Shown: positions 1 through 5,736 of the stretch, in pieces
How positions within the stretch are numbered: the stretch's first letter is position 1
Layout: each line of letters opens with the position of its first letter
Source of the DNA: Thermoplasmata archaeon
Lineage (GTDB): Archaea > Thermoplasmatota > E2 > DHVEG-1
Assembly (NCBI GenBank): GCA_030606465.1
Contig: JAUWGL010000045.1
Location: forward strand, 1-6,903
Length of the DNA stretch: 6,903 bases
Reading direction: 5' to 3'
Program-made: the position numbers and the translations under genes
The notes under the pieces: model-generated
What the model was told of the DNA's origin: nothing
What the model saw: the letters and a program-made list of their open reading frames with translations, nothing else
The model's database searches: none

Positions 1-1097
1 AACAAAATAGACTGAGAAATCATCTTCCTTACTTCTTTTGCAATAGCAGGAGCTGCAGTAAGACCAGGTGATTCAATTCCTAAAACATTTATCAAACCAG
101 GTGTCTGTTTGCTTTCTTCAATTCTATAATCTACCCATCCGCCATCCTTTTGGGATGCAAGTTTACAACGGATTCCAGAATATGCATTAATAACAGCTTT
201 ATCTGGTATTTCAGGGATGATTTCTTTTGCCTCAATGAGAAGTGTTTTCATCATTTCTTTTGTAGTTCTTTTATCCTCTGCCTTATCTATGAATTCTGCA
301 CTAGGTCCAAGTAGGATATTCCCTTCAATTGTCGGAGTGATATGAACACCTAAGACACCAAGTTCTTTTACTGGCACTGGATAAATCATAGAATTTACCA
401 GAGAACTGTATTTTTTATCTAAAACTAGATACTCTCCACGGCAGGGATAAACCTGGAAATCCGGTTTTTCAAGCATGGATACTATTTCTCTGCAATTCAA
501 ACCAGCAGCGTTTACCAATATTTTTGATTGAAATTCTCCTTTGTTTGTTTTAATTAAAAAACCATCTTTTTGTTTCTTCAGATCTGTTACTCTTGTTTCA
601 AGTAAAAAATTGACATGATTTTCTGCAGCGTTTTCAGCAAGAGCAATTGTAAGCTCATAAGGTAATGTAATACCTGCAGTGGGAACCCATAATGCTTTCA
701 AGCATGAAACATTTGGCTCTTTCACCTCCGATCCATCTTTTATTTCTAAACCTGGAACACTGTTACCCATACCAACTTTTTTAAGACGTTCAAGTTCTTT
801 TACTTCATCCTGATTTTTAGCTATAACATATTTCCCGACCCATTTCACTGTAAAACCAAGATCACCAGCTAGTGATTGAAACATTTTATTGCCTTCAACA
901 CAAAAACGAGCCTTAAGTGAGCCAGTAGCAGAGTTTATACCACTATGAATAACACCACTATTTGCTTTACTAGCTCCAGATGCAACATCACAATTCATTT
1001 CAAAAACAGCCACATCCAGTTTGTATTTTGACAACTCCCAAGCAATCGCAGAGCCAACAACACCCCCTCCAACAATAGCAACATGGAAGTTTTTCAT
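1..1097 (-). CDS. lhgO: FAD-dependent L-2-hydroxyglutarate oxidase-like protein (C-terminus cut by window edge)
   Basis: This open frame of 365 codons has no stop before the window edge, so the C-terminus is missing. It belongs to the DAO/GlpA-type flavoprotein family, which oxidises 2-hydroxyacids to 2-oxoacids and passes electrons to a membrane or protein acceptor. Seen directly: the N-terminal Rossmann FAD motif GGGVVG (residues 10-15) after a hydrophobic strand, the family signature NSGVIHSGI (46-54) followed by GSLKARFC, and the C-terminal FAD-contact motif GIESPGLTA (340-348). These match LhgO (L-2-hydroxyglutarate oxidase) and the related GlpA best. E. coli LhgO is about 420 residues, so a short tail, or a BFD-like Fe-S domain as in some relatives, may lie outside. 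The start is the first Met before the FAD motif. No ribosome site precedes it, and an AT box lies about 30 bp upstream, so the mRNA is probably leaderless. It diverges from the larA-type gene. The family is sure; the substrate is inferred. Confidence 0.85.
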   Translation of the reverse strand, partial: MKNFHVAIVGGGVVGSAIAWELSKYKLDVAVFEMNCDVASGASKANSGVIHSGINSATGSLKARFCVEGNKMFQSLAGDLGFTVKWVGKYVIAKNQDEVKELERLKKVGMGNSVPGLEIKDGSEVKEPNVSCLKALWVPTAGITLPYELTIALAENAAENHVNFLLETRVTDLKKQKDGFLIKTNKGEFQSKILVNAAGLNCREIVSMLEKPDFQVYPCRGEYLVLDKKYSSLVNSMIYPVPVKELGVLGVHITPTIEGNILLGPSAEFIDKAEDKRTTKEMMKTLLIEAKEIIPEIPDKAVINAYSGIRCKLASQKDGGWVDYRIEESKQTPGLINVLGIESPGLTAAPAIAKEVRKMISQSIL

Positions 1098-1119
1098 CTG
1101 ACTCGAGAATATCAAGAGC

Positions 1120-1136
1120 CATATAAATATATTAGG
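1120..1136. promoter_or_regulatory. Shared divergent AT box (TATA-like) for the oxidase and larA
   Basis: The stretch CATATAAATATATTA reads as a TATA-like element on both strands. On the minus strand its centre is about 30 bp from the oxidase ATG, which would place transcription start at or just before that ATG. On the plus strand it would give a start near 1152 and a leader of about 34 nt for the larA-type gene, which has a GAGGGAG ribosome site at 1175-1181. No second AT box of similar quality is present in the 88-bp gap. Assignment rests on sequence and spacing only. Confidence 0.5.
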
Positions 1137-1140
1137 TGAT

Positions 1141-1160
1141 TGGTTATTCATGATAAACCA
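1141..1160. promoter_or_regulatory. 20-bp imperfect palindrome, candidate operator
   Basis: The site has half-sites TGGTT and AACCA around a central TCATGA, with 16 of 20 positions symmetric. It lies just downstream of the shared AT box and covers the predicted larA transcription start, where a bound dimeric regulator could block larA or affect both promoters. It is non-coding. No regulator gene for it is visible in the window, so function is inferred. Confidence 0.4.
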
Positions 1161-1185
1161 TAATCAGTTGATTTGAGGGAGATAC

Positions 1186-2433
1186 ATGCAAGTCAACATA
1201 CCATATGGAAAAGAAAAAATCAAAGTACAAATTCCAGAACCTTGTAATATTTTAATTCCAAATAAAGCTAAGATTAAAAATCAAAATGAGATAATTGAAA
1301 AAGCATTAAAAAATCCAATAGAAAGTGAACCCTTTGAAAAATTTGCATCAAAAGTTGAACAACTACTTGTAATTGTAAATGACGCTACAAGACCTACACC
1401 AACCTCAAAGATACTGGAATATCTTTTTCCTGTTCTTTCTTCTCATCCAGATGTTAAATTTCTCATTGCAACAGGTGCTCATCGTGCCCCAACTGAAGAA
1501 GAATACCAGTTTATTTTTGGGAAAACCTATGATGATTTCAAAAAACAAATCTTTGCTCATGATGCTCGAAAAGAAGAAGACATGGTATATCTTGGAAAAT
1601 CAAAGAATGGAACCGAAATGTATATCAACAAGATGGTTCCAGATATTGGAAATGTTCTCGTTATTGGTAGTGTTGAGCCACATTATTTCGCAGGTTACAC
1701 TGGCGGACGTAAATCTTTCTTGCCAGGTGTTGCCTCGTATAAAACAATCGAGATGAATCATAAACTCGCTCTTAGTGATGAAGCATGTTCTCTTGCCCTT
1801 GATGGCAATCCAGTTAATGAAGATATGATAGATGCAATGAATGTTCTAAAAGAGATCAATGTTTTTTCGATACAAACTATCCTCACTGGTGATCATAAGT
1901 TGTATGCTGTTACAACTGGTGATTTAATCAAGTCTTTTGATGCAGCAATTAAATATGCACATCAGATATTTTGTGTACCATTAAAACAAAAAGGAAACAT
2001 TGTCGTAACAGTAGCACCGTATCCTATGGATATTGATCTGTATCAGTCACAGAAGGCGCTTGATAATGGTAAATTAGCATTAGAAGATGATGGTATTATA
2101 ATTCTTGTATCAAAATGCCGTGATGGTGTTGGAGAAGATACTTTTCTAAAACTTTTAAGCAAAGCAGATTCTCCTAAAAAAATTCTTGAAATACTTGGTG
2201 ATGAGTATAAACTTGGATATCATAAAGCTGCTAAAATGGCACAAATTGGAATACGAGCAGAAATGTGGGCGGTCACTGATCTTGATGATGAGACAATAAA
2301 GAAATCCCAGTTGAAACCTTATTCAGATATTCAATCTGCAGTAGATGATGCCATAAAGACAATCAAGGCAAAAGGTAAACAACCAAAAACTATAGTCATG
2401 CCCTCTGGAAGTCTTACTGTACCATTAATTTAA
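1186..2433 (+). CDS. larA: LarA-family nickel-pincer 2-hydroxyacid racemase
   Basis: This 415-residue protein, close to the 424 of Lactobacillus LarA, belongs to the lactate racemase family (DUF2088 N-terminal domain plus LarA C-terminal domain). The family interconverts 2-hydroxyacid enantiomers by hydride transfer through a nickel-pincer nucleotide made by LarB, LarC and LarE, none of which is in this window. Seen directly: DATRP (66-70), GAHR with H99, EPHYFAGYTGGRK (164-176) with H166 and K176, MNH with H192, and YQSQK (286-290) with Q287 and K290. By offset these match LarA H108, H174, the cofactor-tethering K184, H200, Q295 and K298, so the active site looks complete. A GAGGGAG ribosome site precedes the ATG. 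The family also contains malate, phenyllactate and 2-hydroxyglutarate racemases and gluconate epimerases, so lactate is not assured. The divergent L-2-hydroxyglutarate oxidase-like neighbour points towards 2-hydroxyglutarate or a similar acid. It converges on the dodecin gene, with 20 bp between. Confidence 0.88.
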   Translation: MQVNIPYGKEKIKVQIPEPCNILIPNKAKIKNQNEIIEKALKNPIESEPFEKFASKVEQLLVIVNDATRPTPTSKILEYLFPVLSSHPDVKFLIATGAHRAPTEEEYQFIFGKTYDDFKKQIFAHDARKEEDMVYLGKSKNGTEMYINKMVPDIGNVLVIGSVEPHYFAGYTGGRKSFLPGVASYKTIEMNHKLALSDEACSLALDGNPVNEDMIDAMNVLKEINVFSIQTILTGDHKLYAVTTGDLIKSFDAAIKYAHQIFCVPLKQKGNIVVTVAPYPMDIDLYQSQKALDNGKLALEDDGIIILVSKCRDGVGEDTFLKLLSKADSPKKILEILGDEYKLGYHKAAKMAQIGIRAEMWAVTDLDDETIKKSQLKPYSDIQSAVDDAIKTIKAKGKQPKTIVMPSGSLTVPLI

Positions 2434-2449
2434 AGAAAAATAATAAAAA
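2432..2449 (-). terminator. Oligo-T terminator after the dodecin gene
   Basis: Read on the minus strand, the bases just after the dodecin stop are TTTTTATTATTTTTCTTT, with no hairpin. This is the usual form of archaeal intrinsic termination signals. It lies in the 20-bp gap between convergent genes. The plus strand shows no comparable T-tract right after larA. Confidence 0.5.
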
Positions 2450-2453
2450 GTGA

Positions 2454-2657
2454 TTATCTCTCAATTTCAAATGATATTTTTATTTCTGCTCTAAAAAGAA
2501 CAGGTTTATCATTTTCTACCTTAATATCAAATTTTGTAACCTCTGCTCTCCGTATCTTCTTCACTGTTTTTGCTACTTCAATTATAGCATTTTTTGCGGC
2601 ATCAGAAAAACTTTTTTTAGAAGTCCCAACTACATCTATTATCTTATAAACACCCAT
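2454..2657 (-). CDS. Dodecin-family small protein (non-flavin type)
   Basis: This is a 67-residue protein of the dodecin family, whose members form hollow dodecamers from a beta-alpha-beta-beta fold and store flavin or bind other ligands in the cytosol. Seen directly: N-terminal VYKIIDVVGTS (3-13), a helix with SFSDAAKNAI, and the closing strands FRAEIKISFEI. The frame is open to a Met at 2681, but a strong GGAGGTGA ribosome site at 2666-2673, 8 nt before the ATG at 2657, selects this shorter start, which gives the normal family length. In flavin-binding dodecins a Trp follows the helix (LDWFEV); here the aligned stretch is IRRAEV with Arg at that place. It thus resembles the SecE2/Rv0379 (calcium dodecin) branch, which has IRVARV there. 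The gene lies downstream of pckG on the same strand after 159 bp, so co-transcription is not assured. Family confidence is high; ligand is unknown. Confidence 0.88.
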   Translation of the reverse strand: MGVYKIIDVVGTSKKSFSDAAKNAIIEVAKTVKKIRRAEVTKFDIKVENDKPVLFRAEIKISFEIER

Positions 2658-2665
2658 TTTACAAG

Positions 2666-2673
2666 TCACCTCC
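2666..2673 (-). promoter_or_regulatory. Ribosome binding site deciding the dodecin start
   Basis: The minus-strand sequence GGAGGTGA is a full match to the archaeal anti-Shine-Dalgarno. It lies 8 nt before the ATG at 2657. With the alternative in-frame ATG at 2681 it would fall inside the coding region, so it argues for the 67-residue product. Confidence 0.8.
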
Positions 2674-2768
2674 CGAATCAATAAGCTATGACAGTACTTA
2701 ACTTTTTTTGTAGAAATAGAGACTTATCGGAAAATGAAAATTGAATCATTATGGAAGCTTTACAGTTC

Positions 2769-2787
2769 CTTTAATTAAGAATTAAAG
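2769..2787. repeat. AT-rich perfect inverted repeat downstream of pckG
   Basis: Two 8-bp arms, CTTTAATT and AATTAAAG, are separated by AAG. It starts 30 bp after the pckG stop in the 159-bp gap before the dodecin gene. It could form a weak hairpin in the pckG 3' end or be a binding site upstream of the dodecin gene. It is not followed by a T-run on the minus strand, so a bacterial-type terminator is not supported. The rest of this gap shows no gene and no convincing TATA box. Confidence 0.35.
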
Positions 2788-2816
2788 TATCTATGCCAGA
2801 TAAATAATATAATCGG

Positions 2817-4706
2817 CTAAAAACTATAGGGTGAGATATAATCTCCATGTTTTTCTTGTGCTGCAAGCAATCTTTCTTGTTGTTCTTTTAAAACCTCAAA
2901 TACGATTTTTGGAGTGTCAAGAACCCTATTCGTAAATATATCCATCATTCGGTCAATCTTTGAAAGATTTTCTGGGATTCTAACTGTGAATTGTTTGATA
3001 TAATCCTCCTTAGAATAAGTCTTTTTTAATACCTGGTTAAATAATTGTTTTAAATCTTCATAGATTGGCATATAACCAGTTGGAGTTTTAATAGCATCAA
3101 CATCATTATTTACCCGTAGTTCCATCCATTTAAGCCAAACTGCTTTATCATTTTTATGGTTTAACCAGCTTCCATTTTTATCTTTTAAAAAATAATTCAC
3201 TGAAAAAACACGTGGAGGATTCTCTATTTTTTTCCCAAAATTGAGATTATTCTGTATATATCTACCAATTGGAATAGATAAAAAATCAATATTAGACATG
3301 GGATTAAAAACCCGAACTCCCTCTTTATCTAATGTTGCAGCAGTAGTTTCAGATTCAAGACATGCACCTTTTAAAATTATTCCATGCGCCCAATCAAAAG
3401 ACTCCTCAACAGGTACAGAAGTATCTGAATCACGACCACCGTAAATAATTCCATTAATTTCTAATCCTGCAGGGTCATGTAATGCCGGATCTACATTATC
3501 CAAAATGTCCATTCTAAATGTAAAACGGGCATTTTTATGGGAAGGAGTAATTTCTTTACCATCTTTGTCTTTCTTACCTTTAAACCATTGACCTGAGTGG
3601 TTTACCCCCTTCTCAGGGTTCTTTCCAGGTTTATCATTCCAATAAACTTTATCTGTTTCGTATACTAATTGATTTGTAAATATGATTTCCACAGGGCTAT
3701 TCAGAGCATTCCATTGAAGTAGATCATCTTTGTCATTTATACCCTCGATAATACCAAATACACCAGATTCAACATTAACAGATCTAATCTTCCCATCAAT
3801 CTTACGTAGATACGCGATATCATCACCAACAATTGTTTCTCCGTTAATCATAGCAGTTGATGTTTTACCACACATAGATGGAAAAGCTCCAGTGAAATAA
3901 CTTACTCGATCATCTTTTCCATGAACACCCATGACAAGCATATGCTCTGTAAGCCAACCCTCTTGAGAAGCACGGTTAATTGCAAGACGCATTGCTAATT
4001 TTTTTAGCCCTATTGTATTACCACCATATTGTGTGTTGGCAGTGTATATAATTTCATCTTCAAGATCAATGTAAATATGTCTTTTTTCAATGTTTTTACT
4101 TACTAAAAGTCCTAAGCCTGCTTCTTCTAATTCACCTTGTGAATGTACAAATTTGAAAAATCTTGCATTTTTTCCTTGTCTTAAAAACTCTTTATACCCC
4201 TGCCTGTACAAAAGATCCTCACTATGTGCAACATATGCAGAATCTGTCAACTGTACACAAGGTATAGAAAAAGGAGAGTTAACAGGGCCTAAACAATAAA
4301 ATTTAATGAAAAGTTCATGACCATCCATAATGTTATCCATGATCTGAAAAATCTCTTTTAGCCCTTCACCTCTATCCATCGTATTGAGCTCAGGTCCAAG
4401 ATCTTCGCCTGGAGGAACAAGAAATTTAGTCCTGGGCTTGTCACGAGCTTGATCATAAAAACCATCGTAATGAATTGTATGTCCATTAGTTGCTAACTCT
4501 GCCTCCTCATGATTTTTTATACATGCCTCACGTGTATATCTCAGATCTTTCTCACTATCTGTACACACAGTAATTTTCGAAGGATTACAAAGATCAACAT
4601 ATTTTACAATAAACTCATTAATTTTAGGATTATTTAACTTTTTAGTTTTCTGATAATCTTTAGCACTTAACTTATTTTCTAGTTTATTTATTGTTTTTTG
4701 GTTCAT
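2817..4706 (-). CDS. pckG: Phosphoenolpyruvate carboxykinase, GTP-dependent
   Basis: This 629-residue enzyme of the GTP-type PEPCK family interconverts oxaloacetate plus GTP and PEP plus CO2 plus GDP in the cytosol, the entry to gluconeogenesis. Seen directly: substrate loop YGGN (227-230), metal ligand region GLKKLAMR with K235/K236, EHM with H255, the P-loop GAFPSMCGKTS (273-283) with the family's reactive C279, K281 and T282, the kinase-2 metal site VGDDIAYL (D295, D296), NARFT with R394, YGGRDSD with R425, and the mobile lid ESETTAAT (451-458). Length is normal for GTP-type enzymes, and ATP-type PEPCK motifs are absent. The start follows an AGGGAG ribosome site with a short 4-nt spacer; the upstream AT stretch around 4730-4745 could be the promoter, weakly. 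It diverges from the DUF134 cluster. By turning oxaloacetate into PEP it would link the 2-hydroxyacid genes nearby to central metabolism, which is inference. No missing catalytic residue was found. Confidence 0.96.
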   Translation of the reverse strand: MNQKTINKLENKLSAKDYQKTKKLNNPKINEFIVKYVDLCNPSKITVCTDSEKDLRYTREACIKNHEEAELATNGHTIHYDGFYDQARDKPRTKFLVPPGEDLGPELNTMDRGEGLKEIFQIMDNIMDGHELFIKFYCLGPVNSPFSIPCVQLTDSAYVAHSEDLLYRQGYKEFLRQGKNARFFKFVHSQGELEEAGLGLLVSKNIEKRHIYIDLEDEIIYTANTQYGGNTIGLKKLAMRLAINRASQEGWLTEHMLVMGVHGKDDRVSYFTGAFPSMCGKTSTAMINGETIVGDDIAYLRKIDGKIRSVNVESGVFGIIEGINDKDDLLQWNALNSPVEIIFTNQLVYETDKVYWNDKPGKNPEKGVNHSGQWFKGKKDKDGKEITPSHKNARFTFRMDILDNVDPALHDPAGLEINGIIYGGRDSDTSVPVEESFDWAHGIILKGACLESETTAATLDKEGVRVFNPMSNIDFLSIPIGRYIQNNLNFGKKIENPPRVFSVNYFLKDKNGSWLNHKNDKAVWLKWMELRVNNDVDAIKTPTGYMPIYEDLKQLFNQVLKKTYSKEDYIKQFTVRIPENLSKIDRMMDIFTNRVLDTPKIVFEVLKEQQERLLAAQEKHGDYISPYSF

Positions 4707-4783
4707 TAAACTCCCTTTCTTTTATTTTCTATGATTTATTTTATTGGAAAATACAACATCATTTACCTGTGAGGAACGAGGAG

Positions 4784-4798
4784 GGGTATCTAGTACCC
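4784..4798. repeat. Short GGGTA/TACCC inverted repeat between pckG and the DUF134 gene
   Basis: Five-bp arms GGGTA and TACCC flank TCTAG in a locally GC-rich patch (about 4767-4798), which also has the purine repeat GAGGAACGAGGAGG. It stands out in an otherwise AT-rich gap of 205 bp. It lies about 70 bp before the DUF134 TATA box and about 80 bp before the pckG start, so it could be an operator for either. No gene is supported in this gap. Confidence 0.3.
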
Positions 4799-4815
4799 AT
4801 ACTTAAGGATATTGG

Positions 4816-4828
4816 GATTTTAAAAATC
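4816..4828. repeat. 13-bp AT palindrome GATTTT-A-AAAATC
   Basis: Perfect 6-bp arms surround one base, about 40 bp upstream of the DUF134 TATA-like box. A short AT palindrome can arise by chance in this composition. It is listed because it lies in the regulatory gap of a gene coding for a helix-turn-helix protein that might regulate itself. Confidence 0.25.
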
Positions 4829-4858
4829 AAAAATAAGATTATTAAAAAATTTCTTCGT

Positions 4859-4876
4859 AGGAAAGTTTATATAATA
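4859..4876 (+). promoter_or_regulatory. Archaeal promoter (BRE plus TATA) of the DUF134 cluster
   Basis: A purine-rich BRE-like GGAAAG is followed by TTTATATAAT centred near 4870. An initiation site about 26 bp downstream, near 4896, would give a leader of about 15 nt before the ATG at 4912. Only a weak ribosome site (AGGA) is seen in that leader, so a short-leader transcript is likely. Confidence 0.55.
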
Positions 4877-4911
4877 GTTCGCATATGAGTAATATATAGG
4901 AATGTAAAAAC

Positions 4912-5235
4912 ATGCCGGGATACGGACGGGGATATAGACGACGTGGAAGATGCCGCGGAAGGCGATGGGTTGAACAACTCCCTGAAACAACTCATTTCAA
5001 ACCAGATGGACAGCCACAAATCCCTACTAATACAGTTTTTCTAACCGTAGAAGAACTTGAAGTACTTCGACTTGTAGATCTTGAAGATCTCAAACAGGAG
5101 GAAGCAGCAGCAATGATGGGAGTATCACGTAAAACACTGTGGAATGACTTGCATCGTGCACGTAAAAAAGTAGTAAATGCTTTGGTCAATGGATATGCCA
5201 TCCGCATTCAAGGTGGAGATTACATTCAAAGATAA
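4912..5235 (+). CDS. DUF134 (UPF0251) helix-turn-helix protein with Gly/Arg N-terminal prefix
   Basis: This 107-residue protein of the DUF134 family is a presumed DNA-binding protein with a sigma70-region-4-like helix-turn-helix. Seen directly: the family core FKPDG (29-33), LTVEELEVLRLVDLEDL (44-60), QEEAAAMMGVSRKTLWNDLHRARKK with the HTH at about 62-86, and the C-terminal LVNGYAIRIQGGDY (91-104). Family members usually begin with a short RPR-type basic segment. Here there is an extra prefix MPGYGRGYRRRGRCRGRRW rich in Gly and Arg, which resembles the starts of the two MPGGD proteins downstream. It is the first gene of the right-hand cluster, 20 bp before the next gene. It probably regulates the cluster or its own promoter, which is inference from position. 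Family assignment is firm; target and ligand are unknown. Confidence 0.9.
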   Translation: MPGYGRGYRRRGRCRGRRWVEQLPETTHFKPDGQPQIPTNTVFLTVEELEVLRLVDLEDLKQEEAAAMMGVSRKTLWNDLHRARKKVVNALVNGYAIRIQGGDYIQR

Positions 5236-5281
5236 AAAAGGAGGTGAAATGAAATATGCCAGGTGGCGATAGAACAGGACC
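5235..5281 (+). repeat. Start-region direct repeat, copy 1
   Basis: This copy covers the AAAAAGGAGG ribosome site, an 11-nt spacer, the ATG at 5256 and the first codons (MPGGD-TGP) of the DUF5320 gene. Aligned without gaps to 6541-6587 it matches at 42 of 47 positions, including non-coding bases. Confidence 0.75.
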
Positions 5282-5663
5282 TGAAGGATATGGGTCAAGA
5301 ACTGGAAGAAGTCTAGGCTATTGTGCAGGTTATGACAGCCCAGGATTCACAAAAGGAGTGCCAAGAGGCAGAGGCTTTGGCAGAGGCTGGGGCCGAGGAT
5401 TTGGACGGGGATTCTGGGGTCGTGGCAGAGGTTTTTGGCGTAGAGGCTATTACTCAGAGCCTTATTATGAACCGGCTCCATACCGTAGAGACTACTACCC
5501 TGAACCTGAACCAGCTCCATACTACAGAGCTCCTTATCCTGAGTCAGACCAGAAGGGAGAAAAGACCTATCTTGAAGAAATGATCAAAGGCCTAGAGGAA
5601 GAACTAAAGACCATAAAGGAAAGACTTCAGGAGCTCTCCAAAGAAAAAAAGGAATCTCCTTAG
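5256..5663 (+). CDS. DUF5320-type MPGGD protein: Gly/Arg/Phe-rich, Tyr/Pro-rich, coiled-coil end
   Basis: This 135-residue protein has four visible parts. Residues 1-30 hold the MPGGDRTGP head and a GYCAGY motif with the only cysteine, C23, as in DUF5320 proteins of anaerobic archaea and bacteria. Residues 36-64 are a run of RG, FGRG and WGRG units. Residues 65-95 are rich in Tyr, Pro and Glu (YYEPAPY-like units). Residues 103-131 form a coiled coil with hydrophobic residues at L106, I110, L113, L117, I120, L124 and L127, a regular 4-3 heptad pattern. No signal peptide or membrane segment is seen. The basic aromatic RG section looks like nucleic-acid-binding or condensate-forming segments, but that is only an analogy. 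The start has a strong GGAGGTGA site. The gene lies between DUF134 and Mrp genes; its function is unknown, with metal-cluster work suggested by the neighbours. Confidence 0.82.
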   Translation: MPGGDRTGPEGYGSRTGRSLGYCAGYDSPGFTKGVPRGRGFGRGWGRGFGRGFWGRGRGFWRRGYYSEPYYEPAPYRRDYYPEPEPAPYYRAPYPESDQKGEKTYLEEMIKGLEEELKTIKERLQELSKEKKESP

Positions 5664-5705
5664 GGAAAGTTATAATAGGGGGATTTCTTTTCCTATCTTC
5701 CTTCC
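5649..5705 (+). terminator. Possible weak terminator after the DUF5320 gene
   Basis: A small hairpin (AAGGA / TCCTT, 3-nt loop, 5649-5661) overlaps the stop codon, and a pyrimidine-rich TTTCTTTTCC tract begins at 5684. Together they may end part of the transcription of the first two genes. Readthrough into mrp is equally possible. Confidence 0.3.
5664..5679 (+). promoter_or_regulatory. Possible internal promoter before mrp
   Basis: GGAAAG followed by TTATAATA resembles a BRE plus TATA box. Initiation about 26 bp downstream, near 5700, would give a leader of about 37 nt with an AGAGG ribosome site at 5724-5728 before the ATG at 5737. It would allow the ATPase gene and those after it to be expressed apart from the first two genes. 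Confidence 0.35.
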
Positions 5706-5736
5706 AAGACAAAGTAATTATACTAGAGGAAAAAAT

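Noticed and set aside
1379..1756. 125-codon open frame on the plus strand inside larA
   Set aside because: It overlaps a clear LarA protein in another frame, has no ribosome site and shows no family motif.
2658..2681. Eight-residue N-terminal extension of the dodecin protein
   Set aside because: The strong ribosome site lies inside this stretch, and family members start just before VYKII, so the downstream ATG at 2657 is preferred.
3241..3444. 67-codon plus-strand frame opposite pckG
   Set aside because: It lies antisense to conserved PEPCK coding sequence (the lid and substrate region) and has no recognisable domain.
4090..4299. 69-codon plus-strand frame opposite pckG
   Set aside because: Antisense shadow of the N-terminal PEPCK region, without ribosome site or known motif.
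4691..4888. 65-codon plus-strand frame over the pckG start and intergenic gap
   Set aside because: It begins inside pckG, lacks a ribosome site and promoter, and encodes a low-complexity Lys/Ile-rich peptide expected from AT-rich non-coding DNA.
4992..5207. 71-codon minus-strand frame opposite the DUF134 gene
   Set aside because: Antisense to conserved DUF134 coding sequence; composition is Ser/Arg-rich shadow sequence.
5360..5450. Tandem DNA repeat at the Gly/Arg-coding stretch
   Set aside because: The periodicity comes from degenerate codons for RG and FGRG units; the DNA units differ in length and sequence, so it is a protein-level low-complexity region, not a separate repeat element or CRISPR.
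5323..5583. 86-codon plus-strand frame inside the DUF5320 gene
   Set aside because: Alternate frame of the Gly/Arg repeats, no own ribosome site; the MPGGD frame has the family signature.
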